Source: Quillaja saponaria (taxonomy: Eukaryota; Streptophyta; Magnoliopsida; Fabales; Quillajaceae). From it: a DNA stretch of 64,000 nucleotides. Location: positions 14,526,001 to 14,590,000 of the forward strand of contig CM055613.1 of NCBI GenBank assembly GCA_029379385.1, read 5' to 3'. The notes below the pieces were generated by a model. The model was not told the DNA's origin and did not search any database. It was given only the letters and a program-made list of their open reading frames with translations. Of this stretch, positions 51,922 to 64,000 are shown piece by piece. The stretch's first letter is position 1. Every line of letters begins with the position of its first letter. Both the position numbers and the translations under genes were made by a program.

Positions 51922-54900
51922 CTACAAGGAAGTTGCATCAGACATGTTGATAACCTGGCTTGATCCATTTGTGACGAATGGGTTTCCAGAAGTATCCAAA
52001 TCTATGAAGGCAGTGTCACCTGGATTGTAATTTCCAGCAAGAAGTGCTTCACATAATGGATCTTCAATTATTGATGTAATGGCTCTCCTAAGAGGCCGAG
52101 CCCCATACGTTGGGTTATACCCTTGCTGGCATATGAGGTTCTTGATTGATTCAGACACCTCCAAACCAACTCCCAGAGATATGAGCCTCCCCTTCACCTC
52201 GTGCAGCATCAGATCCATGATCTCAAGCATCTATAACAAAAGAATGATACAAGTGAATGAAAATGACCAATTTGAATCAATTACTAAAACTACTTCAACA
52301 AATCTGTCTTAGAGGAATGCCCTATACTCAATAGATGGCCTGGGATCTGTGCAAATCCCTCTCAAGCTTCCCAACTTCAGATAGACTAGTATAAATTGAG
52401 ATGCTTAGACACTTATTAAGTTGCTTTATTGGTATTACAATCTGCAAAGCCTAAACCTCAAGATGTTACAGAGTAAGACCCTTCCTAGCACAACAACCAA
52501 GGAGGTCACAAATGAAGGAAAGGTAAACAAACCTGTGCCTTCTCAAGGGGCCGAAACACAACTACTTCATCTATCCTGTTCAGAAACTCTGGACGGAAAT
52601 ATGTCTTTAGTTCTTCTATAACCATTGTTTTCAAGCCAGCATATGAAGCTGTTTCATCATTAGCAATCAAGAAACCAATGGAGCCATGTCGACCCTTCGC
52701 AATGGCAGCAGAACCCACATTTGAAGTCATCACCACCAAAGCATTTTTAAATGAAACTCTTCGCCCCTGTTAAACCAGCTTTTCAGATAAGGGAATGCAA
52801 AAGGCAAAGACTATATAGTAGAGAATTTTTTTTTCTACAAACTGTTCACTAGAAATATCAGTTTCCATTTTCTTCATTTCATTTGTTAGATAGAGAAAAT
52901 AATATGACTCGCATCGTTTTCACGACAAAGTGACTACTATATGGTCTACACCGTCGAGCAGGTATTTATTGTAGAGGAAAATCAGAAAAATTAAGAAAAT
53001 AGGTCACATCTTGAAGTTGTTTGGAAAATTTCTCCATGAATAGGGGAATGCCTTTATAGTTTGGTGATGTGTCTAGACAGCAACGATTTTCCAGTTTCAT
53101 GCCTATATGAATTTCAGGATCTATCCACCTAATGACCAGGAAAGGAGGCAATGGAGATATAAGAGTGCCAAAAGTTTAGCATTTGTGAACCTAGTAAGAT
53201 TAAAGTTCATATCATCATGCACAAACCTGTGAATCAGTAAGGTGGCCGTCTTCAATCAATTGGAGAAGGATGTTGAATATATCTGGATGAGCTTTCTCTA
53301 TTTCATCGAGCAACAACACAGTGAAAGGCCGTCTTCTAATAGCTTCTGTTAAAGTGCCTCCCTGCCCATAACCAACATAACCTGGGGGGGATCCTATCAA
53401 TTTGCTCACAGAATGCCGCTCCATATATTCACTCATGTCTAATCGAATCATAGCTTCCTCCTGTAATAATAATATGAAGGGCAACTTATAAACGGAATAA
53501 GCTTTTTATAAGTAATAACATGTAAAGTCATCAAAATACCAACTGCAAACTGCGAAAGACAAGAAACAATGACAATATATAGGGTCCCACATCCCTGGGT
53601 GAGCTGAGATAAGACTACATATGTCTATTACCCAGTTCGCACCCATCTCTTACCTGCTTCATATGTCAGGCATCACAACCATCACAAGGTTTGGATTGCA
53701 TATGTTCACTGTGTTGAGAGACAGGGAGAGAGGCTACATTCAGCCAAGGGCTAGCGGAGCAATCTTCTGTGTATCAGTTGCATGTTCACCTAAAAGTGTA
53801 TCAACTGTAGATCTTCACTCTTTGATAAGTCCAGTTAGGGTGAGTTTGGGATTGCTTCTTGCTTAGGTGCTTTGTCTTTTTAAAAGCAATAGCCATACAT
53901 ACCATATGGTAAGAATTTTCAGTAGGTACTTCTTCTGCTGCTTTTGAGAATTCACGCAAGGGGATATTTTTTTTGCCTTATATTATTAGATAAAAAATTT
54001 ACCCCTTTTTAGAAAGGTTTTAAAACATACATCCCCTTTTAAAAGTGCAAAGGATGTTTTTAAAAACTGGATTTGGCTTTCGAAAATTTAAAAGACTAAG
54101 ATAATCTTATAAAATCTAGAAAATTTCACAATTTCTTGTTTCTCAAAATGACAATGTTAATTTAGTACATTAAATATTGCGTAGTATATCAGTTTTTACC
54201 GTTTACACATTCAAAGCATAACATTAATATTTACCAAATTCTTTATCCATCAATTCTACTAGACTTAGCAGCTATATAATAAAAGAAGTTGTCAAAGATT
54301 AACTCTACAGTTCTGTCAGAGCAGGCATTTCATAGCAGTTGTTGGAAAGTCACATCATTCATGAACTCATCCTTGGTCTTCTGGGTATATGAATTTGAAT
54401 TCAGTTACTATATGCAAAGCATAGATTTCTTTTCTTATCTGAAAATTCTTTATATTCCAGGTAAGATGGGATACTTTTATACGATATTAAGGTAAAAATG
54501 TCTATATTTAGTTTGAAGCCTTACTGATCCAAAATAAGATGCCGCCAAAGACTTTGTTAGTTCAGTTTTGCCAACCCCAGTAGGGCCACAAAAGAGCATT
54601 GCTGCAATTGGTCTGTCAGGATCCTTCAAACCAACACCAGACCTCTTAACAGCTCGAGAAATGGCAGCAACAGCCTCATCTTGTCCAATGACATGTTTCC
54701 TAAGACGACGATCAAGCTCTACCAGCAACATTCTTTGATCAGCAGAAAGCTGCTGAACTGGGATTCCTGACCAGAGGGAAGCAACTGCTGCTATATCATC
54801 CGAACTAACAATCGTAGGTCTGAAAAGAACAAAGGTAAATTCATTAAGAAATTAAATTCAGCTCCAGAAGAATTCAGGCCTGTTACTTTTATCTCTGACA

Positions 54901-57900
54901 CTGATTTTTTGGGTCGACAAACTTACTCATCATCATTGGCTGTAGAAGGCATAGAGGAGTCAAAATTGAGGACCCTAGAATCATCAACGCCAGAAGCACC
55001 ACTAAACTTGAGATCACTCTCCTTAACCTGCTTGTATTAATTAGAGGTAAGAAACTAACATCATTGGCAGTTGACATAATTACTGGAGCTTACTATTTCT
55101 TTTTTAATAAGCAAAAATGAAGAATACTATTGGAGGAATGCCTTTACCAGTTCATGCATGGCCTGAACAGTTCTAATCTCTTGCCAATAATCATTTGGTG
55201 ACTTTGAAAGGACACAAACTTGTTGCTCCCTTTTCCTCTTAAAGGCTTCAATGCGAGCTCTGCTTCCTGCTTCATCAATGAGATCAATAGCTTTGTCTGG
55301 AAGATACCTATCAGCTATATATCTTGCAGACAAATGCACAGCAGCTGTTATAGCTTCCGATGAGTATTTGCATTTGTGATGTGCCTCATATTTCTTCAGC
55401 AGACCCATTAGTATCTTAACTGCGTCATCCTAAATAGAATAACATTATATCAAATTAATAATTGAATAAAGTCTTATTGCATACTGTGTAAGAGAAGCAT
55501 GCAAACCAAATACAACCTCACTGGGCTCATTAATCCAAACAGGTTGGAATCGGCGCGCCAATGCTTTGTCCTTCTCAAAATGAATCCTATATTCATCTGT
55601 AGTTGTAGATGCAACACACTGCAAATGATGGAACATTATTGCACTTTGAACTAATCGGTAAAGAACTTAGGAAGCATGTTTATACATCTTTATAAAAATA
55701 AAGAGAGAAAAAAGAAAAGAACACATCACTCTGCATGATATGATCAAGTGCCCAAATGCAATAGAAAACTCAAATTAGTCAAGAAGCAAAACCAGCCTGA
55801 AGGAGATAATTCCCATCTTCCCTTCAATGGCTTGAATGAAGACTCCATATACTATGTGACTTCAAAGAAATAGATTTTTGTTTCCTAATTTTTTTTTTCT
55901 TTTCAAAATAACAGATAGACATAAACATGCGCCTCATTGATTTTGAACCATGATCTCACGTTACAGCCTTGCTCTAAAGGGAGAAGGAAGTTCCATTAGA
56001 CACAGAGTATTTGGGGGAGAAGTAACTGTTATTAATGAGCATTACAAAAGATATACTTGATAGGGGCATAAGTCTGACCAAGATTAATATATTAGACGGC
56101 ATTATAAACAAGAATTTTCCTATTGAAGGTAATTCCCATACTAATGAGACATTAAACCCACCAGCTATCAACGCTTCAACGTCAGTCAAATCTCACTAAT
56201 TTAACCAACAAAATCATATCTTCAAGCATTGTCCATATGTATGCTTTTTGGCCTTCCCGAACTTTCAACTCTATTTACCCATATTGGTGATTATGTATTC
56301 ACGGATATTTCAAGTGTACCTACTCCAAAAACACCAGAAAGCAGGCCATAATGATATAGACAGAGAGGCTCAAGCATAGTGAATAGATAATTCAACATTC
56401 CCTTTTGAGAAAAAGACATTCCAAGAGATGGGCATTAATAGTATTATTATCAAGTAATTAGAAATTTGGTTTAATTATAGTTTGTTAGTTTGGGGTTTTG
56501 TTTAAACATTAAAGTATCATTTATAAATTTGTTAAGTATCTTTTTCTATTTGATTTAGAATATTTGGGAGTTAATTCTTATTTAGATTAGAATTTCCCTT
56601 TTTCTTTCGTAAGATTTGCATTGGTAATTGAATAGTATTAAGACATCCCTAGAGTTGTTCTTTTAATCCCTCTTTTGGTTTGACGTCACATACTTATTTC
56701 AATTTCATGGACCTATTTGATTAGGTAAGTGGATACCAAGCAAATTATTTACAGCTTGTAGCTCTTCCACTAGGTGTCCAGATAGGCATTCTCAGTAATT
56801 TCTCTGGCTAAACCATGAGATCAACTTCTCATATAATGGCTTCCCAAAATAATGCTACCTTCACTATCTAATATTAGTAATTGTAAAAATTGAGTATTAA
56901 CCTTAACACCAGAGTTGATCTTGTATTGTATATATCTAATTTGTATACATCAGACCTAAAAAATGGTCGACCTTCAAGGGTACTTAAAACAAAGTAAGGT
57001 AGGGAAATAAGAATATGTAAGAAATGATTACCTGAAATTGACCCCTCCCAAGTGAAGGTTTCAGTAGATTAGCAATGTCAAGACCAGCTCCCTTGGTTCC
57101 ACTTCCAACTGATCCCGACTGCATAAGTGTATGGACTTCATCAATGAAAAGAATGACATCACCTGCGATGCCAAAAAATAAGCAACTACTATAGGATTCA
57201 TGTTCCAAAATGAAGCACCCAATTTATTCACCTGACTTTAGTATGTCAGATATTAATTTCGTAACACGTTCCTCTAATTCTCCTCTCTCTTTGGCACCAG
57301 CCATTAATAGTGCTACATCCAAGGACATTACACGTTTTGCCTGTAGAAAATAGATTGCCAATAGAAATTGAAGCACATCTTAATGAAATAGGTAACTGTA
57401 GTAATTGACACACAGGCAAATGCACTAGGTTATATGAAAGAGAGAACTTTAGGAACATTTTAATAACTTTTGGAGAAACACACCAATAGAAAAATGGGAA
57501 CATCCGCCTGAGCTATTCTAATTGCCAGCCCTTCAGCAATAGCTGTTTTTCCAACACCACTTTCACCAAGAAGAATGGGATTGCTTTTGGTTTTTCGGCA
57601 TAGTATTTGAACAATTCTCTGAACTTCAATTTCTCGTCCAATGACAGGATCAATTAGTCCTTCACTAGCACGAACAGTGAGATCCACACAGAATTGGTCT
57701 AGTGCACTTTTCTCTGACAATTACATTTGAAAGAGTTCTTCTCAGAATGGAAGCATCTAAAAATATTATGAACTTTTTAGTAATATTCTTACCTTTTGTT
57801 TGAGTAGAGGATCTTGTAGCAGTAGCTTTTCTTGAATTGGATTTTTCATGCATCCCTTTGGATGCCATAAAGGGTTCTCTACCATCTTTAGCAAGTTCCC

Positions 57901-59504
57901 CTTGTAATCTAGAGACTGCCACGGCTGCCAACTGGTTTGCATTTGCCCCCAATCTGAAAGCACATTAATATACTTTTCCCATAAATTCAAAAACTAGCAT
58001 TATATGTTTTTAGATCCTAGATCCCCATGTATCTTCATTTCATGAATCAATGAGCAACAAGCAATTAATACACGTTTTAATACCATCTAAAACAGACGAA
58101 CCAACTGTAACTTGCTCACTAAGAAAATCATGCATGAGAATATTAACAAAAGAATTTCAGCTTATAAAAAAGAATTTCATATATCATATTTTCTTTATTG
58201 CACTTGAGAAGTCAAGGGAGCAACCTTTTTAAAAGCAAGCACAAGCACGTTTTGAATGATGTACTATCCTTTCTTACAATTTCTCTACTCTCAGCAACAA
58301 GTACTCAATAAAGGAGGAAAGTTCATGGACAATTGGATGGGAAATGGAGTTCAATACTAATGAGGAAAAAACAGATAAAGGCTTGGTCAATGCATTAGAG
58401 TGATGTTTACAAATATACAGACTTACAGCATATGCTAAAATCAGTTGCAACGAGATGAAAGCTTTATTTATCCTTCCAGAGTTGTATGGTATCAGTGGAA
58501 AGGAAGTTCAACAAAAGATAACACTTAGCTAACCAGAGAAGATTACGCAGAGAAACAACATTTGAACAAACAAATACAAATACAAATACTGCTAAATTTG
58601 AACAAACAAATACAAAAACAAATACTGCTAAATGCCAGCAACAGACAGAAACTATTCCCGAGAAAGAGTAACCAGCAAAAGAAGAAAGAGAAAACTGTTT
58701 GAGATGGCAGTACCTCTTGAGGACTTCGCTGGCACTTCCATCATCAACCTTGAATAAAGCAATGGCAATGTGCTCAGGGGCAATGAAATTATAGCCCTTG
58801 GTTCTAGAATACTCGACGGCAGCCTCAAATACTCGCTTTGTGCTAATGGAGAAAGGGACATCAGTGGCAGAAACTGAATTAGCAGTAGTAGTATAATTAT
58901 CATCATTAGTAGCAGAAGAACTAGAATTGTTTGTATGCCAAATGCTACGGACAGCATCTCTAGCATTGTCAATGTTGATACCAGACGCAAGAAACCCATC
59001 AGGAGAACGATCCTCCTCTGCTATTAAACCCAACAAAAGATGTTGGGTATATACCATATCCTTGCCCAAGGCTTTTGCTTCCCTTTGGGAATAGATTATA
59101 GCCTTGATTGCTCGTTCTGTGAACCGCTCGAAAACAGCAGACACAGCAGGAATCATCCTCCTCTTTCTGAATTTTCTGCTGCAGCTGCTGCTTAATGAAG
59201 TAAAGCCCTTTTTTTGAGACACTAGAAAAGAAAAGGAATTATGGTTCTGGGTTTGATTTCCACGAGAAAATGAAACATGAATACATGAGGGGGATGAAGT
59301 AGAAGCAGCAGCAGTAGCAGTAGAACTGGAAGAACATGGAAGAGGACGAATTGGCTTTATAAAGATGGCCCTGCGTGGGGTATGACATCTACTAGAGCTG
59401 AAAGATCGAAACGGAGGTGGGTTAGGACGGGTGACTGATAACAGTGGAGAATCAACAACATCCCATCTGCACCAGGAGTGAATTGATGACGATGATACTT
59501 GCAT
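51922..59504 (-). CDS. ERD1: Plastid Clp ATPase chaperone ClpD / ERD1
   Basis: Hsp100/ClpC-family AAA+ unfoldase of the chloroplast stroma that feeds proteins to the ClpPR protease; induced by dehydration and senescence in Arabidopsis. Exons in transcript order: 58714-59504, 57793-57953, 57484-57713, 57232-57340, 57032-57162, 55517-55618, 55148-55429, 54927-55027, 54525-54819, 53227-53460, 52533-52766, 51922-52230. Sum 2979 nt, an exact multiple of 3: 992 aa, no break. Ser/Arg-rich transit peptide (about 1-110), Clp N-repeats ([30 protein letters not shown]), first Walker A GESGVGKT and Walker [12 protein letters not shown], second Walker A GPTGVGKT and Walker [15 protein letters not shown], pore loop [13 protein letters not shown], arginine/sensor region [15 protein letters not shown]-terminal [15 protein letters not shown]. 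The [11 protein letters not shown] and ClpD-specific [10 protein letters not shown] linker separate it from ClpB and ClpC. Confidence 0.96.
55619..57031 (-). other. Long intron 5 of ClpD
   Basis: 1413 nt between exons 5 and 6. Short open frames only; nothing recognised inside. Confidence 0.7.
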
Positions 59505-60813
59505 TTCTTACAGAAAGAAAAAACCGAGAAAGCAAGAGATTTCTAAGAGGCAAGAAGGCTTTGCTTCAGTTTCTTTAGCCTGCCGGAGATGGCGGAGTAC
59601 AGAAATATCTAAATGTATTGTGAAAAATTATTGGGATGAATATGGGGCATCTGAAATTCTATAATTTAGTTGAAACGTGTAAAAGGAACCTTTCCCCTTT
59701 CCCTTTCCCTTTCCCTTTCAATGGAAGGAAGAAAAACGAAGAAGGAAGGTATAGAGTAAACTACGGAGACACGTCACCGGGAGCAAAAGCCAACTTTTCT
59801 GTTCCTTGTACACAAAAAACCAAAGTAGCCGAGTACACGATCAAGAAAGCAACGGTTAAAGTTCCCGTTTCAACTTTGAACCTCTTATAACGACCTTTCA
59901 ACTTTCAAGGGTTTGCGAGGAAAATATAACAAAGAAACAAAATAACATGAATGAATTGCCAGCTCATAATCATCAAAGAATACAAATATTAACTAGTATT
60001 TTGTTTTCATCTTTTTATACCAAAAATAAATAAATCAATCAATCCCTAAAATTTTTAAATGACATTTTTATATTTTTTGCAATTATATATCTTGTTACAA
60101 TGAAGTAATATTACATGTGCACAACATCTTCACACAATAATATATTTTTGCAAATTTATTAATAAATTCTTATAAAGTGATTGATAAATAGTGTGATAAA
60201 AAAATTAATATATTTGGTATATTTATCATTAAATTTATATGAATTTATATATATTAAAAATGTAATATAAAAAAAAGATATTATGCATGTAACATGTAAC
60301 ATAACCTTTTCCTCTCTTTTTTCTTTTCTTGCCATATAGCCGAGCTCTGATCTTTAGGTATTAGAACTACCTGTTTTTTGTCTTTTGCTGCCCATTTCTG
60401 CCCAAGACTAACATGGGTACCTTGTGAAGACCGAACTTCTGCCATCCCCACGGGGCATCATCCAACGCCACTGATAGCTGCTCTTTGCTTTAGCTTGAAC
60501 TCCTCCCCCACTACTCTTACTGTATCTTCAGAATTTGGTTGTTTACAACTTTATATATCTAAAAGCTCCAATGCTAAACTTGCATCTTGAAACTAAACTA
60601 AATGTACACAGCTCCCTCCAATATGCTTTCATATTCTACATCACCCTTAAATAAATCTCCATGTTGCATCACAGCTGTGCAGCAGACAACATATGAGGTG
60701 ACAATATTTCCTAATTACAATCACTACTTTCAGCTCCCAGGGTAAATTCCACTTGCTTTCAAGCGACACTTGTTACTTTCCTCCACCAGTACCAAACTGC
60801 TCAGGGAAGGAGT
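59505..60813. other. ClpD promoter and spacer to the FHA/Tdp1 gene
   Basis: 59505-59620 is the ClpD 5' UTR. Further right is its promoter, AT-rich from 59990 to 60300, then the 3' flank of the next gene from about 60330. Short open frames here resemble no known protein. Confidence 0.5.
59688..59718 (+). repeat. (CCCTTT)n microsatellite
   Basis: About five imperfect CCCTTT units roughly 190 nt upstream of the ClpD start codon. Pyrimidine-rich tracts of this kind often mark plant leaders or core promoters. Confidence 0.85.
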
Positions 60814-63566
60814 TCAACAGCTCTGGTATGAATCAACCTTACTCCAGAGAATCTCAGCATAAGCCTTCTCCTCTTCCTTCTCCTCCGCAACATAACTTAT
60901 TTCTGTCATTTCTTCATCTGGAATTTCTTCCATAATTTCTTCAGCTGTAGCTACGTCCACAAGGTTTTCCCTCTCCTCCTCTTCTTCAATGCCTCCCTCA
61001 TAGCCAGAATTGTTTCTAGCCTATCCCTAGGCCCGTATTTAGGAGCAGGCACCAGAAGCGAAATGATATAATCCAACTTTGTTCTGTTAATGATAGAGCT
61101 GTCATTGTTTTGGTTAGTGGACAAATGAAAATAATCCCAAGTTCATAATTCCATATGTGAATCCCCAAATTCAAATAAGTGATTTCTTTCCCAGATCCAT
61201 TTGACTTTGTAGATGGATTTGATATTCCTTGTCCCCAGGGCGGCTGCACTGAAATTATGTGACCCGCAGTAACCCCAACCAAAGGCAGATGCATCCCCAC
61301 TGGACTGGAAGAGTCTCCATGCCGCCTGCTCACAACAATATTCAATAAGTCCTCTACATGCATCAACTACTGTCTAAGCAAATTATCCTTGAGCTACAAA
61401 TGTATCTCCACATTAACTTACAAAAGCTGACCAGTATAGAAGTCTTAAAATATATTCCTTAGTCCAACTACAACTTTCCTTAATATTCTGAAACTTATGG
61501 CAGTGTACGACAGTCTTCCTCTTCCTCATTCTAAACAATTCACATGTTGATAAAACCAAAGGCGTGAAGAGTGCAACATAAACTACTGTCTGCTGAATGT
61601 CAATAGCCAAAGAAGTTTTATTACAATTAGAAAAGGGAACTAATTACCTAAATCTAAAACCATGATTTAAATGGTCAGTAAGGAAGTGTGGTAGATTGAT
61701 GATCATTAAAGAGGGAAAACCTAAATCTGACATCGAAAACTATTTTCCATGGGAAGGAAGGAGTTGATTATTGGATCATATATATTATACTCCTTGATGG
61801 CCATAGTATATGAGGCTTGAATGAGAAAGCACAGGGCTATGACATAATCGAAGCACTGTTGCAAAAATCACTATGTTTGTCTACACTCCTAAAACCAGAC
61901 GTGCCCATTTCATCTCACCAATTTACCAGGAGTTGTGCAACTTGGTTTCTGAAAGTAAATTGGTCTAATGCTAGCACATATTTTGTGAATTATCTAATTT
62001 TCAGATGAACATTAGAGATAGAAGAAATCAAGAGAAGAGATTAACTTTACACATTCTCAACCCTATCCTGTTTATCAAATAAACTGTTATTAAAAGATAA
62101 GACCTCAATTGCTGATTTCATATATATATATTTCCACGTGTATATAGAAGGAACTTAGATTTTCCTCACAAAAATCAAATCATTCAAAAAGACAAATACA
62201 TCATTACCTTGAAATGCATTGGAATGGCCTACTTTATCATTGGGATGAAGGATTGAGAAGTATGTCCACAGTCCTCAAACCTTACCGTGTTCTCTGTGTA
62301 CTGTAAGATATTGATTGGTTTTGCACCATTGACGTTTTAGGAAAACTAACATTAAGGTCAACTTATATAAGATCAACCCATACAATCCAACTTCTATCTC
62401 TCCAATTTGCACCTACCCAACCAGGACTCCCCCTTTAAGAATGGAGAATAGGAAAGTATACTTAGTACAACTTGGGGCATTCCGGATCAGGCCTGCAGAT
62501 TCTGTTATCAGTGTTTGAACTCCAACATCTCTCAGTGTTTTGCCATGCAATAGTTATGGCATATGAAAAGAATCTCACGACATAAAAACCTAGAAAGTCA
62601 CATAATTTTAGGATTATGGGACAAAAAGAAAATGGAAAAACTTATAGTCAAATACAGGAATAAACATGTATTATCAAGCTATTTATCTCACGTGGCATGA
62701 TACCAATGAGCTCAATAATTCTATTGGGAAAAATGGAGAGCAGGGAAGGAAGCAAAAATCATCCTCAGTGGAAATGATAAAATTAAAGATAAAATGGTTA
62801 GAGAAAAGATATAAGTCGAAAAGTAATTTTGCTCTTCCAACAAGTTGCTCGTACTTTAATGTGAACTGTGAAGAAGGTATTATCTGGGTATGAAGTATGA
62901 ACCATTCGACCTCAAAGCAAAAACCCTTTTGTTTCTCTTCCCATTTGATGTGACTCATTGTGATCCATGACGAGTTCGTGTCCCCAATACTTCCATTCTG
63001 TCCAACACAACAACATCACACACTTGGAGAAGCCCCTCCACAAATTCAAATCTTTTAATAAAAAAACCCAATTTACAAGGACCATCATCATTTCCACAAA
63101 CAAGCTATACCTTGTCTCCTACAGACAACTCCACAGCCATACCCTTTCTAGTCCTAACCCCATTGTCAAAAACGAAAAACCCCATTCAAAGTTGAATTCA
63201 GCTAGATTACTAAGAGATAAAAATAGCTACTCCTAAATTCATGAACAGGACAACTACAATAATCGTTTATTAACAAAGCTCCATCCAGAATATAATTTTT
63301 TGAGTAAACCATCAAACAAAAACTGGCAGTATTGCTTACTGATCCGGCGATAATGGAAGACAAATTGACAGTCACGACAGCTCCAACAGATTGTATAAGG
63401 CTGGTCCGGCTGAAGATGTATAGACTTGCAATGAGAACTATCGCCACCGGTTGACATGAGAAGAAAAACCAAACGATCCAAATTAACAACTGCTGCCACC
63501 TTCTTGCCCACAAATCGGAAGAGGGTTCTGGAGAACAATCTCTGTTTTTAGTGTTGCAATTTTCAT
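60814..63566 (-). pseudogene. FHA plus Tdp1-like (HKD) gene, shortened or decayed
   Basis: Plants have a large nuclear protein with an N-terminal FHA domain and a C-terminal tyrosyl-DNA phosphodiesterase-like domain (At5g07400 type). The right end reads as the FHA start: CKSIHLQPDQPYTICWSCRD, FVFHYRRISKQYCQFLFDGL and, one frame away, YILDGALL. The left exon (60814-61369) reads as the end of the Tdp1-like part: DACRGLIEYCCEQAAWRLFQ, FGWGYCGSHNFSAAA, WNYELGIIFICP, SLLVPAPKYGPRDR, LETILAMREAL. It ends with an acidic tail closing EEKAYAEILWSKVDSYQSC. Extra single bases at 61238-61240 and 63296-63301 and another shift near 60990 break the frame. Only about 1.8 kb separates the two parts, too little for the expected middle (hundreds of residues), and I found no convincing exon there. 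The FHA core Gly-Arg-Ser is changed to Cys-Trp-Ser. Either a truncated gene or a pseudogene. Confidence 0.6.
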
Positions 63567-64000
63567 TACTACTAGGGTTTGAGAAAGTATAGAATAGGAA
63601 ATTCATAATAAAGATGAAGATGAAAGTGAAAGAATCGGTGAGAGAAAAGAAGGAGCCTCTGCCGCGGACTAGTCAGGCAATTGTTGGGGGTGGGAAAACC
63701 CTTTTCGCGCCATAGTCTTTGCCGGCTGTCCTTCCTTTCCCTCCACAATCCCGCTGGTTGAAATAATATTAATAATTGAAAGACTATCAAAAGAGAGGGT
63801 TTTCATTTTTCATTTTTTTAAGTACCTCATACATTTTAGTATAAGTCTAATCTCGTTTGAATGTGTTCACAATTTTTGGTCTCAAGTATTCTTATATTTT
63901 ATGAGTTCAAACAATGACATTGCAGAGGCCTTCAATCGCTGAGCGTCAAGAATATCTTACCACTTGAATAATACTATGTATTACATATAGATTCCACTTA
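63567..64000. other. Upstream region of the FHA/Tdp1 gene
   Basis: Probable 5' UTR and promoter, with an E2F-like site. Beyond 63790 it is AT-rich and without recognisable features to the window end. Confidence 0.45.
63702..63711 (+). promoter_or_regulatory. E2F-type binding site
   Basis: TTTTCGCGCC matches the E2F consensus TTTSSCGC. It lies about 140 nt upstream of the presumed start at 63566, in otherwise GC-poor DNA. This would fit S-phase expression of a DNA repair gene. Confidence 0.5.

Noticed and set aside
60378..60590. 70-codon ORF on + strand near ClpD
   Set aside because: No domain, no promoter signal; lies in the presumed 3' flank of the opposite-strand gene.

Overview
This is nuclear DNA from a flowering plant, most likely a core eudicot. 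It is AT-rich, its genes have many GT-AG introns, and gaps between genes are filled with degenerate repeats. The proteins are plant-specific or plant-typical: a CDPK, a PLS-class PPR protein, a VQ protein, SGS3, a FRIGIDA remnant and plastid ClpD/ERD1. I do not call a species.

Layout from left to right. (1) 1-2962, + strand: 3' part of a calcium-dependent protein kinase of the CPK4/11/12 type, cut by the window edge. (2) 4344-17480, - strand: CLPTM1 family membrane protein in 12 exons. Its sixth intron looks U12-type and holds an internally deleted Ty1/copia element (8889-12248). (3) 18722-18920: RNase H fragment of a retroelement. (4) 20219-22859, + strand: SLG1-like mitochondrial PPR protein. 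(5) 23194-23850, - strand: VQ-motif protein. (6) 24508-25521: MULE-like terminal-inverted-repeat element. (7) 26971-31200, - strand: SGS3, the RDR6 partner in siRNA biogenesis. (8) 31597-36262: a direct duplication of AT-rich sequence. (9) 36768-38860: fragments resembling the GDSL gene and SGS3, the latter split by an hAT-like element. (10) 39759-40886: a second MULE-like element, with 0.32 kb inverted arms. (11) 41877-43873, - strand: GDSL esterase/lipase. (12) about 44600-49051, - strand: decayed FRIGIDA-type gene. (13) 51922-59504, - strand: ClpD/ERD1 in 12 exons, intact. (14) 60814-63566, - strand: remains or a shortened form of an FHA plus Tdp1-like gene, with an E2F-like site upstream.

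The genes are not an operon or cluster; each has its own job (Ca2+ signalling, ER/Golgi membrane, mitochondrial RNA, WRKY/MAPK signalling, RNA silencing, lipid ester hydrolysis, plastid proteolysis). The main structural story is transposon traffic around SGS3 and the GDSL gene.

A data-quality point matters for any reader. Five of the seven well-modelled genes carry one or two extra single bases, mostly in short homopolymers, that break otherwise conserved frames. For CLPTM1, SGS3, GDSL, the PPR gene and the CDPK, the summed exon length modulo 3 equals the number of extra bases I located. ClpD (2979 nt) and the VQ gene are intact. Uncorrected sequencing insertions explain this better than many pseudogenes. 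I found no clearly undescribed biological system.
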